Below, piece by piece: positions 17,193 through 28,523 of a DNA stretch of 64,000 nt. Position numbers and translations under genes: made by a program. Location: assembly GCF_900188295.1 (NCBI RefSeq), contig NZ_FZNM01000002.1:248001-312000 (forward strand), in the 5' to 3' direction. Below the pieces are notes generated by a model. The model did no database searches and was not told the origin of the DNA. It saw nothing but the letters and a program-made list of their open reading frames with translations. Source of the DNA: Paracoccus sediminis (GTDB lineage Bacteria; Pseudomonadota; Alphaproteobacteria; Rhodobacterales; Rhodobacteraceae). Numbering within the stretch: the first letter of the stretch is position 1; every line of letters begins with the position of its first letter.

Positions 17193-18185
17193 ATGCGCGC
17201 CGACCAGATCCTGCACCCTACCCCGGCCGGCCTTTACTGCCCACCCGGCGATTTCTACATCGACCCGATCCGCCCGGTGCCCCGCGCGCTGATTACCCAC
17301 GGCCACGGCGACCACGCCCGTTCGGGCCATGGCGCCGTCATGGCGACGCGGCAAACGCTGGAGATCATGGCGATCCGTTATGGCGAGGATTTTGCCGGCC
17401 AGCGCCAGGCCGCCGAGGGTCCGGTCCGCGTGGGCGACGCCACCGTCAGCTTTCATCCGGCGGGCCATATCCTGGGATCGGCGCAGATCGCCGTGCAGCC
17501 GGACCATGGTCCGAAGATCGTCGTGTCGGGCGATTACTGCCGCCACCCGAACCCGGTCAGCGATCCTTACGAACCCGTGCCCTGCGACATCTTCGTGACC
17601 GAGGCGACCTTTGGCCTGCCGGTGTTCAAGCATCCCGATCCGGCGGGGGAAATGGCCCGCCTTCTGGCCAGCATGGCCGAATTTCCCGAACGCCATCACC
17701 TGATCGGCGCCTATGCCCTTGGCAAGGCGCAGCGGCTTATCATGCTGGCGCGGGCGGCCGGGATCGACGGCCCCATCGCCATTCATGGCGCGCTGCAACG
17801 GCTGTGCGATTACCATGTGGACCAGGGGATCGACCTTGGCCCGCTGATCCCGGCCACCGCGAAACAGGTCGATGCGCAACTGGTAATCGCGCCGCCCTCT
17901 GCCTTTGCGTCGGCCTGGGTGCAGCGGTTCAAGGACCCGGTGATCGGCTTCGCCTCAGGCTGGATGGCGGTGCGCGCCCGCGCCCGGCAGCGGGGGGTCG
18001 AACTGCCGCTGGTCATCAGCGATCACGTGGACTGGCCGCAGGTCACGCGGACCATCACCGAACTGGCCCCGTCCGAGGTCTGGATCACCCACGGGACCGA
18101 GGACGGGCTGATGCGCTGGTGCGAATTGCAGGGCATCCCCGCCCGCCCTCTGCGCCTGGTGGGCTACGAGGACGAGCCGGAATGA
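17193..18185 (+). CDS. Ligase-associated DNA damage response exonuclease
   Basis: A 330-residue metallo-beta-lactamase-fold nuclease of the kind fused to or paired with ATP-dependent DNA ligases. The metal site shows in ALITHGHGDHARSGH (an H-x-H-x-D-H motif), FHPAGHILGSAQI and VVSGDYCRHPN, with a later histidine in SDHVDWPQ. It is the first of four genes here that form the known ligase-associated cassette. The start is ATG 17193; the frame extends upstream only into the EamA gene. The last codons overlap the ligase start as ATGA. Confidence 0.9.
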   Translation: MRADQILHPTPAGLYCPPGDFYIDPIRPVPRALITHGHGDHARSGHGAVMATRQTLEIMAIRYGEDFAGQRQAAEGPVRVGDATVSFHPAGHILGSAQIAVQPDHGPKIVVSGDYCRHPNPVSDPYEPVPCDIFVTEATFGLPVFKHPDPAGEMARLLASMAEFPERHHLIGAYALGKAQRLIMLARAAGIDGPIAIHGALQRLCDYHVDQGIDLGPLIPATAKQVDAQLVIAPPSAFASAWVQRFKDPVIGFASGWMAVRARARQRGVELPLVISDHVDWPQVTRTITELAPSEVWITHGTEDGLMRWCELQGIPARPLRLVGYEDEPE

Positions 18186-19732
18186 GGGCATTCGCCACCC
18201 TGCTGGAACGCCTGGCCTTCACGCCTGCGCGCAACGCCAAGCTGCGGATCCTGCGGCATTACCTGGACCAGACGCCCGACCCGGATCGCGGTTTTGCCTT
18301 GGCGGCTCTGACCGGCGATCTGAAACTGCGCACCGTGACGCCCGGCCTGCTGCGCGGGCTGATGGTCGAACGCGTGGACGAACAGCTGTTCGCGCTGTCC
18401 TATGACTTCGTAGGCGATCTGGCCGAAACCATCGCGCTGCTTTGGGAAACGGATCAGGACGAGGATGTGCCGCTGACACAGGCGGTGGCGCTGCTGTCGG
18501 ACACCGGCAAGGCAGGCCTGCCCGTGGCCATCGCCGGAATGCTGGACCGGCTGGGACCGTCGCAGCGGCTGGCCTTTCTGAAACTGGCGACCGGGAACAT
18601 GCGCATCGGCCTGTCCGCCCGCATGGCCCGGATCGCCCTGGCCGACATGGGCGCCCCCGACCTGGCCCAGATCGAGGAGATCTGGCACGGGTTGACGCCG
18701 CCCTATCAGCCGCTGTTCGACTGGATCGCGGGGGGGGCGCGGCCCGAACAGGCCGCAAAGGCCCCGTTCCGTCCGGTGATGCTGTCCACGCCGGTCGATC
18801 TGGACCAGTTGCAAGCCTTTGATCCCGGCGATTACGTCGCCGAATGGAAATGGGACGGCATCCGCGTCCAGGCGATCAACGACGGCGGCGTCCGGCGGCT
18901 GTATTCCCGCACCGGAGAGGACATCGGCGCCAGCTTTCCCGACGTGATCGAGGCGCTGAACTTCGACGGCGCCGTCGATGGGGAACTGCTGGTCCGGCGC
19001 GGCGAGGATGTCGCGGTCTTCGGCGACCTGCAAAAGCGGCTGGGACGCAAGCAGGTGGGCCGCACGATGCTGGACAGCCACCCGGCCAGCCTGCGGGTCT
19101 ATGACCTGATGATCTGGCAAGGGCGCGACCTGCGCGACCGGCCGCTGACCCAACGCCGCGGGATCCTGGAGAAAGCCGATTTCGGCAGCGACCGCATCGA
19201 TGTCTCTCCGCTTCTGGATTTTGCCACCTGGGACGACCTGGCGGCCCTGCGGGCCGATCCCCCGGCGGCGGTGATCGAGGGCGTGATGATAAAGCGCCGC
19301 GACAGCGCCTATGTCGGCGGGCGTCCGCGCGGGCCGTGGTTCAAGTGGAAGCGCGATCCGCAGGTGGTCGATGCCGTGCTGCTCTATGCGCAGCGCGGGC
19401 ATGGCAAGCGGTCGGGGTTCTACAGCGATTTCACCTTCGGGCTGTGGGACGCCGATCAACTGGTGCCGGTCGGCAAGGCCTATTTCGGCTTCACGGACGA
19501 GGAGTTGCGCGAACTGGACCGGTTTGTCAGGAACAATACCATCGAACGGTTCGGCCCCGTCCGTTCGGTCGCGCCGAAACTGGTGCTGGAGGTCGCATTC
19601 GAGGGGCTGAACGCATCCGGCCGCCACAAGGCGGGCGTGGCCATGCGCTTTCCCCGCATCAGCCGCATCCGCTGGGACAAGCCAGCCGTCGAGGCCGATC
19701 ACCTGTCCACGCTGAAAGCCATGATCGCTTGA
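18182..19732 (+). CDS. ATP-dependent DNA ligase of the cisplatin-damage-response type
   Basis: A 516-residue ligase. Residues about 1-200 are the helical DNA-binding domain, and the adenylation domain has the nucleotidyl-lysine Lys223 in AEWKWDGIRVQ (the K-x-D-G motif), YSRTGEDIG, DGELLV and IEGVMIKRRDSAY, with the OB-fold domain at the end (PRGPWFKWKRDP). These ligases seal nicks using ATP, forming a Lys-AMP intermediate; relatives affect cisplatin resistance. It overlaps the exonuclease stop (ATGA) and its own TGA overlaps the TTG of the helicase. Confidence 0.93.
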   Translation: MRAFATLLERLAFTPARNAKLRILRHYLDQTPDPDRGFALAALTGDLKLRTVTPGLLRGLMVERVDEQLFALSYDFVGDLAETIALLWETDQDEDVPLTQAVALLSDTGKAGLPVAIAGMLDRLGPSQRLAFLKLATGNMRIGLSARMARIALADMGAPDLAQIEEIWHGLTPPYQPLFDWIAGGARPEQAAKAPFRPVMLSTPVDLDQLQAFDPGDYVAEWKWDGIRVQAINDGGVRRLYSRTGEDIGASFPDVIEALNFDGAVDGELLVRRGEDVAVFGDLQKRLGRKQVGRTMLDSHPASLRVYDLMIWQGRDLRDRPLTQRRGILEKADFGSDRIDVSPLLDFATWDDLAALRADPPAAVIEGVMIKRRDSAYVGGRPRGPWFKWKRDPQVVDAVLLYAQRGHGKRSGFYSDFTFGLWDADQLVPVGKAYFGFTDEELRELDRFVRNNTIERFGPVRSVAPKLVLEVAFEGLNASGRHKAGVAMRFPRISRIRWDKPAVEADHLSTLKAMIA

Positions 19733-22104
19733 CCCTGCCGCCCGATTTCCAGGACTGGTTCGCCCGCCAGGGCTGGCAACCGCATCCGCACCAGCTGGAT
19801 CTGCTGGCGGCGCAGGGCGACACGCTGCTGATCGCGCCCACGGGGGGCGGCAAGACGCTGGCCGGGTTCCTGCCGTCGCTGGTGGACCTGGCCGATGGCC
19901 ATACGGGGCTGCACACGCTCTATGTCTCGCCGCTCAAGGCGCTGACGGCGGATATCGCCCGCAACCTTGCGCGTCCGGTGGCCGAACTGAACCTGCCCAT
20001 CCGGGTCGAGGACCGGACCGGCGACACGCGGTCGGCCCAGCGCGCCCGCCAGCGGGTCGATCCGCCGCAGATCCTGCTGACCACGCCGGAATCGCTGGCC
20101 CTGATGCTGTCCTATGAACAGGCGCCCCGGATCTTCGGCAGCCTGCGCCGGGTGGTGCTGGACGAACTGCACGCGCTTGCCGAAAACAAGCGCGGCGATC
20201 AGCTGATGCTGGGCCTGGCGCGTCTGCGCGCGCTGGCCCCCGGCGTCGTCACCACGGGCCTGTCGGCCACCGTCGAGGATCCCGACGCCCTGGCCCGTTT
20301 CATGGGCGGCGCCACCATCATCAATGCCGATCCCGGCCCGGACCCCGACATCGCCATGCTGGCCACCGCGCGCCCCGCGCCCTGGGCGGGCGGCGGAGGC
20401 CATTATGCCATCCCCGAGGTTCTGGACCAGATTCGGCAGGCCCGCACCACCATCATCTTCATCAACACCCGCGCCCAGGCGGAGCTGTTCTTTCAGGCCC
20501 TGTGGGCGGCCAACGACGACAACCTGCCCATCGGCCTGCACCACGGCAGCCTTGCGCGCGAGGCGCGGCAACGGGTCGAGGCGGCGATGGCGGCGGGGCA
20601 ATTGCGCGCCGTCGTGGCGACCGGCAGCCTGGATCTGGGCATCGACTGGGGCGCGGTCGATCTGGTCATCCAGGTCGGCGCGCCCAAGAACGTCAAGCGG
20701 CTGGTCCAGCGGATCGGACGGGCCAACCACCGCTACAACGCGCCAAGCCGCGCCCGCATCGTGCCCGCCAACCGTTTCGAGGTGATCGAATGCGTGGCCG
20801 CCCTGGAGGCCGTGCGCGAACGCGATCTGGACGGCGATCCGCGCGGCCCCGGCCCGCTGGACGTGCTGTGCCAGCATATCCTGCTGACCGCCTGCGCCGG
20901 TCCCTTCGACGCCGACGCCCTGTTCGCCGAGGTGCGGGCCGCCGGCCCCTATCGCGGCCTGACGCGCGCGCAGTTCGACGATTGCCTGGAGTTCGCGGCG
21001 ACCGGGGGATACGCCTTGCGCGCCTATGACCAGTGGCAGCGGCTGATGCGGCGCGACGGGCTGTGGCGGCTGCGCGATCCCCGCGCCGCGCGCAACCTGC
21101 GCATGAACGTGGGCACCATCGTCGAGGCCGAAATGCTGAAGGTCCGCTTTCGCGGGCGCGGCGGCGGCTTGTTGGGCGAGGTCGAGGAAGGATTCGCCGC
21201 GACCCTAGTGCCGGGCGATACCTTTCTGATCGGCGGGCAGACCGTGCGGTATGAAGGGCTTCGCGAACTGACCGTCGAGGTGACGCGGCAGCCCGCGAAA
21301 CAGCCCCGGATCGCGGTCTATTCCGGGTTGAAGCTGGCGACATCCACGCAGTTGTCGCATCGGGTGCAGGCCCTGATCGGCGATCGGTTGCGCCATGGCG
21401 CGCTGCCCCCGAACACCGCCGACTGGCTGGCGCTTCAGGCCCGCGTCAGCACCCTGCCGCAGCCTGGCGTCCTGCTGAGCGAGACGTTTCCCCATCACGG
21501 CCAGTGGCATTTCGCGCTGTATGGGTTCGCGGGGCGGAATGCCTTGCAGACTCTGGGCCTGTTGATGACCAGGACCATGGAGGATGCGGGCCTTGGGCCG
21601 CTGGGGTTCCTGGCGACCGACTATGCCCTGTGGATCTGGTCGCTGGACCCCGTGACCGATCCCGAACCGCTGATGGACCGCGAGGCGCTGCGGACGGGTC
21701 TGGGCGACTGGCTGGCGGGCAATGCGGTGATGAAGCGGACGTTCCGCAATGTCGCGATCATCGCCGGGCTGATCCAGCGCAACATGCCGGGAGGCCGCAA
21801 GTCCGGCAAGCAGGCCACCTTTTCCAGCGACATCCTTTACGATACCTTGCGCCGCTATGACCCCGGCCACCTGCTGCTGCGGATCACCGCCGAGGAGGCG
21901 CGCCGGGGCCTTGTGGATTTCGACCGGATCGAGGACATGCTGGACCATTCCCCCCGCCACGACCACCGGATGCTGGACCGCGTGACGCCGCTGGCCGCGC
22001 CCCTGCTGCTGGAATTCGGCCGGGTGCCCATCGCGGGCCAGGGCCGCGAGCGCCTGGCCGAGGCCGAGGCCGCCGCCCTGATGGCCGAGGCGGGGCTGAC
22101 GTGA
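19729..22104 (+). CDS. Ligase-associated DNA damage response DEXH box helicase (Lhr-like)
   Basis: A 791-residue superfamily-2 helicase. Motifs in order: Walker A IAPTGGGKTLAG, the DEAH-type box VLDELHALAENKRGD, motif III TGLSATVED, and motifs V-VI VATGSLDLGIDWGAVDLVI and QRIGRANHRYN. The C-terminal part is the Lhr-like extension. The start is inferred to be TTG 19729, which overlaps the ligase stop (TTGA); the first residues LTLPPDFQDWFARQGW look native, and no nearby ATG or GTG fits. The frame extends further upstream only inside the ligase gene. Confidence 0.88.
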   Translation: MTLPPDFQDWFARQGWQPHPHQLDLLAAQGDTLLIAPTGGGKTLAGFLPSLVDLADGHTGLHTLYVSPLKALTADIARNLARPVAELNLPIRVEDRTGDTRSAQRARQRVDPPQILLTTPESLALMLSYEQAPRIFGSLRRVVLDELHALAENKRGDQLMLGLARLRALAPGVVTTGLSATVEDPDALARFMGGATIINADPGPDPDIAMLATARPAPWAGGGGHYAIPEVLDQIRQARTTIIFINTRAQAELFFQALWAANDDNLPIGLHHGSLAREARQRVEAAMAAGQLRAVVATGSLDLGIDWGAVDLVIQVGAPKNVKRLVQRIGRANHRYNAPSRARIVPANRFEVIECVAALEAVRERDLDGDPRGPGPLDVLCQHILLTACAGPFDADALFAEVRAAGPYRGLTRAQFDDCLEFAATGGYALRAYDQWQRLMRRDGLWRLRDPRAARNLRMNVGTIVEAEMLKVRFRGRGGGLLGEVEEGFAATLVPGDTFLIGGQTVRYEGLRELTVEVTRQPAKQPRIAVYSGLKLATSTQLSHRVQALIGDRLRHGALPPNTADWLALQARVSTLPQPGVLLSETFPHHGQWHFALYGFAGRNALQTLGLLMTRTMEDAGLGPLGFLATDYALWIWSLDPVTDPEPLMDREALRTGLGDWLAGNAVMKRTFRNVAIIAGLIQRNMPGGRKSGKQATFSSDILYDTLRRYDPGHLLLRITAEEARRGLVDFDRIEDMLDHSPRHDHRMLDRVTPLAAPLLLEFGRVPIAGQGRERLAEAEAAALMAEAGLT

Positions 22105-22769
22105 CCCATGCCTTCGACTTTGCGGGCCACCGGGTCGAGGCGCGGCCGTCGGGTGCGCTGTTCTGGCCCGACCGCCGCTGGCTGATCGTGGCCGACCTGC
22201 ATCTGGGCAAATCCGAACGCCTGGCCCGGCGCGGCGGATCGCTGCTGCCGCCCTACGAGGTTCTGGCGACGCTGGATCGCCTGGAATCCGAAATCGCCGC
22301 CACCGATCCCGCCGCCGTGGTCAGCCTGGGCGACGGCTTCGACGACGACACGGCGGCGCAGGCCCTGCCGGACATGCTGTGCGACCGCCTGCGCGGCATG
22401 GCCTGGGGGCGCCGCTGGATCTGGATCAGCGGCAATCACGACCCGTCCCCCGTCTGCCCGCGCCTGCCGGGCGAAACAGTGGCCGAACTGGCCGACGGTC
22501 TGGTGCTGCGGCATCAGGCCGGACAGGGACCGGACGTTTCGGGCCATTTCCACCCTTGCGTCAGGCTGGCGGGGGAACGGCGGCGCTGTTTTCTGGCCGG
22601 GCGCGATCATCTGATCCTGCCGGCCTTCGGGGCCTATACGGGCGGGCTGGCGGTTGACAGTCCCGTCCTGTCGGCCCTGGTGCCGCAAGGGCTGGCCATT
22701 GCCTGCGGGGGCGGGCGCGCGTTGGCCCTGCCGGTCGGCACCCTGCGCCGGACTGGCCGCCGGGCATGA
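22101..22769 (+). CDS. pdeM: Ligase-associated metallophosphoesterase PdeM
   Basis: A 222-residue calcineurin-like metallophosphoesterase. Metal-binding motifs in order are IVADLHLGKSERLARR, VVSLGDGFDDD, ISGNHDPSP and SGHFHP. In this cassette it is the predicted endonuclease called PdeM. The GTG start at 22101 overlaps the helicase stop as GTGA. It is the last gene of the operon; a 33-bp gap separates it from the convergent outer-membrane protein. Conserved pairing with ligase, helicase and exonuclease supports a shared DNA-repair role, but its substrate is not known. Confidence 0.88.
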   Translation: MTHAFDFAGHRVEARPSGALFWPDRRWLIVADLHLGKSERLARRGGSLLPPYEVLATLDRLESEIAATDPAAVVSLGDGFDDDTAAQALPDMLCDRLRGMAWGRRWIWISGNHDPSPVCPRLPGETVAELADGLVLRHQAGQGPDVSGHFHPCVRLAGERRRCFLAGRDHLILPAFGAYTGGLAVDSPVLSALVPQGLAIACGGGRALALPVGTLRRTGRRA

Positions 22770-22802
22770 CGGCCAAAGACTGCGCCCGGCCGATGTCTCG
22801 GT

Positions 22803-23543
22803 TCAGAAGCTGAAGTTCACGCCCAACCTGAGATCCTGATGTTCCGGCGTGGCGCGGGTCAGCACGCTGTCGGCCTCGTCCCCGGCTTCGATGTCGGTTT
22901 CGCCCAGGTTGCGATACTGCCATTCCGCGAACAGCGACAGGTTGTCGCGCACCTTGCGTTCGACCCCCAGGCCCAGCGAATAGCCGGTCGTGTCGTAGGT
23001 CACCGTCTCGGTCCCCGCAGCGTCCGACAGGGAATAATCCAGATCGCCGTAAACCGCCCCCGCCGCCGCATAGACAAGGGTGCGGGGGGTCACGACGTAG
23101 CCAGTCTTGGCCTGCACGCCGACCAGATAGTTGACGGCGGATTCGATCCGGGCGCCGGGATCGGCGCCCAGCGTGTCGGTGGCATCGACGCTGCCGCCTT
23201 CGATCCACAGTTCGGGGCCAAAGACCCAATTGCCCCGCTGCCAGCGATAACCGGCCTGAAACGCCACGGTCGGACCCTTGATATCGGCCCGTCCCAAGGC
23301 ATCGTCCCGCCCGATCAGATCGCCGTTATTGTACAGGTCGAAGCCCACCGAATCATTGCCGCCAAAGGCGTAGCCCAGCGATCCCCCGGCGTAACCGCCT
23401 GTCCAGTCGTCCACCGGATCTGCCGCGGCCACGGGGGCGACCGCCACAGGATCGGACACCGGCGCGGCATAGCCGCCCGCCAAGGCTCTCGACGCGGTCA
23501 ACACGCCCAGGGCGCACAGGGCGGCAAAACGGGTCGGACGCAT
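22803..23543 (-). CDS. Outer-membrane beta-barrel protein (OmpA/Omp25-like)
   Basis: A 246-residue exported protein with signal peptide RFAALCALGVLTASRALAGG, a short Pro/Ala/Val-rich linker, and then alternating strands of an eight-stranded barrel: GGYAGGSLGYAFGG, PTVAFQAGYRWQRGNWVFGP, YLVGVQAKTGYVV and the closing LRLGVNFSF, whose final Phe is the outer-membrane insertion signal. Relatives are the Omp25/Omp31-like porin-type proteins of alphaproteobacteria. ATG 23543 has AAGGAG 6 nt upstream, which decides it over the ATG at 23576. Confidence 0.87.
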   Translation of the reverse strand: MRPTRFAALCALGVLTASRALAGGYAAPVSDPVAVAPVAAADPVDDWTGGYAGGSLGYAFGGNDSVGFDLYNNGDLIGRDDALGRADIKGPTVAFQAGYRWQRGNWVFGPELWIEGGSVDATDTLGADPGARIESAVNYLVGVQAKTGYVVTPRTLVYAAAGAVYGDLDYSLSDAAGTETVTYDTTGYSLGLGVERKVRDNLSLFAEWQYRNLGETDIEAGDEADSVLTRATPEHQDLRLGVNFSF

Positions 23544-23627
23544 CGGCGGCTCCTTGAAACAGGCGGCGAATCGCATGTCGTGCAGCGATATCGTCCGATT
23601 GCCCTTGCGGCAACTGGCGACGAGACG

Positions 23628-23649
23628 GTTCCGGCAGAAAAACCGGAAC
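23628..23649 (-). terminator. Inverted repeat after gyrB, possible terminator
   Basis: GTTCCGG and CCGGAAC form a perfect 7-bp stem around an 8-nt loop whose minus-strand copy reads TTTTTCTG. It lies 37 nt after the gyrB stop and upstream of the outer-membrane protein start. There is no T-run after the stem, so it could instead be a leader element or operator. Confidence 0.35.
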
Positions 23650-23685
23650 GTGCATGAAGCTGCGGCAGATCGGTCGCGCGTTGCG

Positions 23686-26178
<2,493 letters not shown>

Positions 26179-26218
26179 TCACGGGAAAGACGGGGTTTTT
26201 CGGCGGTATCGACAGGTT

Positions 26219-27310
26219 TCAGCCGACAGCCTCGGCGGCGTGTGACATCCCTTCGGCCTTTGTCACCGACAGGCGGCGTGCGCCGGGTCCGAAATCCGCG
26301 AAAAGCTCTGGCCCGGTGCCGGTCAGCAGGCTTTGCGCGGGCAGGGTGCCAATCGCCTCATACAGCGCGGCGCGGCGGCGTGCGTCCAGATGGGCCGCCA
26401 CCTCGTCCAGCAGCAGCACGACGGGCCGGCCCGCCAGCGCGCGCGCGTTGGCCAGCATCAGCGACAGAAGCAGAGCCTTTTGTTCCCCGGTCGAGGACTG
26501 GGCGGCGGGCATGGACTGCGGACCCCAATGCGCGCCCAGGTCGGCGCGGTGCGGGCCGGTCAGGGTACGCCCCGCCGCCAGATCGCGCGGACGCAGGGCG
26601 GCCAGGCGGGCGGCGATGCTGTGGGCGTCGGGATCATCGGCCGCGCCTTCGCCCGGCAGCAGGGTCAGCGTGGCGGCGGGAAAATCCCCGTCGGTCTGCG
26701 CTGCCATGATGGCCGTCAGCGCGCCCTGGCGGTTCCGCGTCAAGGCGGCGCCCGCATCGCCCATCTGCGATTCCAGCGCGCGATACCAGCCGGGATCGCC
26801 GATCCCGTCGCGCAGCAGGCGGTTGCGTTCCCGCATCGCCTTGTCATAGGTCAGCGCCAGATCGGCATGGTCGGGACAAAGGCTCAGCGTCACCCGGTCC
26901 AGGAACCGGCGGCGCGCCTCGGGCGGGTCGGACCACAGCCGGTCCATGGCCGGCACCAGCCACAGGATCCGCAGCATCCCGCCCAAGGCGGTCTGTGGAA
27001 CGGGCTTGTCGTCGATGGCGACGCCGCGCGGCTGGCCCGGCAGGGCCGCGGTTTCCAGGGCATGATCGCCAAGCGCGGCCCGGATCCGCCAGCCTGTGTC
27101 CTTGCCCAGCCGCGCCTGTTCGGGGGCGGGCGCCGCCCGCAGGCCGCGGCCCGGCGCCAGCATGGACACGGCTTCCAGGATATTGGTCTTGCCCGATCCG
27201 TTGGGACCAGAGATCGCCAGCGGCCGCTGGTCCAGATCCAGATCCAGCCGGGGCCAGGACCGGAACTGCGCCAGCGACAGATGCGCCAGCGACGTTTCGA
27301 GCAATGTCAC
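26219..27310 (-). CDS. recF: DNA replication and repair protein RecF
   Basis: A 363-residue SMC-like ATPase. Walker A is AISGPNGSGKTNILEAVSML near the N-terminus, the signature region includes STGEQKALLLSLMLANA, and Walker B is VVLLLDEVAAHLD. RecF loads RecA at single-strand gaps with RecOR. The GTG start overlaps the dnaN stop (GTGA), so the two are coupled. N-terminal residues ETSLAHLSLAQFRSWPRLDL are typical of the family. Confidence 0.96.
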   Translation of the reverse strand: MTLLETSLAHLSLAQFRSWPRLDLDLDQRPLAISGPNGSGKTNILEAVSMLAPGRGLRAAPAPEQARLGKDTGWRIRAALGDHALETAALPGQPRGVAIDDKPVPQTALGGMLRILWLVPAMDRLWSDPPEARRRFLDRVTLSLCPDHADLALTYDKAMRERNRLLRDGIGDPGWYRALESQMGDAGAALTRNRQGALTAIMAAQTDGDFPAATLTLLPGEGAADDPDAHSIAARLAALRPRDLAAGRTLTGPHRADLGAHWGPQSMPAAQSSTGEQKALLLSLMLANARALAGRPVVLLLDEVAAHLDARRRAALYEAIGTLPAQSLLTGTGPELFADFGPGARRLSVTKAEGMSHAAEAVG

Positions 27311-28425
27311 ACGCGCATCGGCATGACGACATAAACCGCGCTTTGATCGCCGCCTTCGCGGATCAGCGCGGCATCGCCGGATCCGTTGAACATGAACACC
27401 GCGTTGTCGCGGTCAACCTGGCTGGCGATTTCCTGCAAGTACTTGGCGTTGAAGCCGATCTCCAGCGGATCGTCGCCATAGGCCACGATCAGCTCCTCCT
27501 CGGCGGTGCCGGCGTCGGGGGCGTTCACCGACAGGATCAGCCGGTCCTGGTCCAAGGCCAGCTTGACCGCGCGCGACCGTTCGCTGCTGACGGTGGCCAC
27601 CCGGTCCACGGCGCGGGCAAAATCGGCGGCGTCCACCTCCAGCTTGCGGGCGTTGTTCTGGGGGATGACGCGCGAATAATCGGGGAATGTCCCGTCGATC
27701 ACCTTCGAGGTCAGCGTCAGGGTGGGCGTGGCGAAGCGCACCTTGGTTTCGCTGACCGACACGGCGATGTCGGTGTCGTCGTCGTCCAGCAGCTTGCGCA
27801 GTTCGGCCACCGTCTTGCGCGGCACGATCACGCCCGGCATGTCGTCCGCGCCCACCGGCAGGGGCGCGTCGATCCGCGCCAGGCGGTGCCCGTCGGTCGC
27901 CACGCACCGCAGCATGGGCTGGCCGTCCGCCTGGGCCACATGCATGTAGACGCCGTTCAGGTAATAGCGCGTTTCCTCGGTGGAGATCGCGAACTTGGCC
28001 TTGTCGAACAGCCGGCGCAGCATGTCGGCCTTGGCCCGGAAGCTGGCGCTGTATTCGCTGGAGGCCATGACCGGGAAATCCTCGCGCGGCAGGGTCGCCA
28101 GGCTGAAGCTGGATCGCCCCGCCTGCACCGACAGCCGGCCCGACGCATCGTCCGAACTGATCTGGACCAGGGCGCCGTCGGGCAGCTTGCGCGCGATTTC
28201 GTTCAGCATCACCGCGCTGACGGTGGTGGCGCCGGGCCGTTCCACTTGCGCCGCGGCACGGTCCACCACTTCGGTATCCAGATCCGTCGCGCGGAAGCTG
28301 ACGCCATCGGGCGTGGCCTCGATCAGCACGTTGGCCAGGATCGGAATGGTGTTGCGGCGTTCCACGACCGATTGGGCCTGAGAAACGGCCTTGACCAGAA
28401 CGGCGCGCTCGATCGAGAATTTCAT
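27307..28425 (-). CDS. dnaN: DNA polymerase III subunit beta (sliding clamp)
   Basis: A 372-residue clamp with three repeated domains; the ends match well, with MKFSIERAVLVKAVSQAQSV at the start and VYVVMPMRV at the end. Internal landmarks include NTIPILANVLIEA and FNAKYLQEI. It tethers polymerase III to DNA. The start at 28425 matches the conserved N-terminus; upstream in-frame codons belong to the dnaA-side shadow. The 98-bp gap to dnaA is the usual arrangement, and the 3' end overlaps recF. Confidence 0.97.
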   Translation of the reverse strand: MKFSIERAVLVKAVSQAQSVVERRNTIPILANVLIEATPDGVSFRATDLDTEVVDRAAAQVERPGATTVSAVMLNEIARKLPDGALVQISSDDASGRLSVQAGRSSFSLATLPREDFPVMASSEYSASFRAKADMLRRLFDKAKFAISTEETRYYLNGVYMHVAQADGQPMLRCVATDGHRLARIDAPLPVGADDMPGVIVPRKTVAELRKLLDDDDTDIAVSVSETKVRFATPTLTLTSKVIDGTFPDYSRVIPQNNARKLEVDAADFARAVDRVATVSSERSRAVKLALDQDRLILSVNAPDAGTAEEELIVAYGDDPLEIGFNAKYLQEIASQVDRDNAVFMFNGSGDAALIREGGDQSAVYVVMPMRV

Positions 28426-28523
28426 CACTTTTCCCTGTGCCTGTGGCCGTTCCGGCCCGTGAACGGACCTGTTTTGTAACGACCCGCGCGGGCGGTCACA
28501 AGGGTTTCGTGGGGGTTTGGAAA

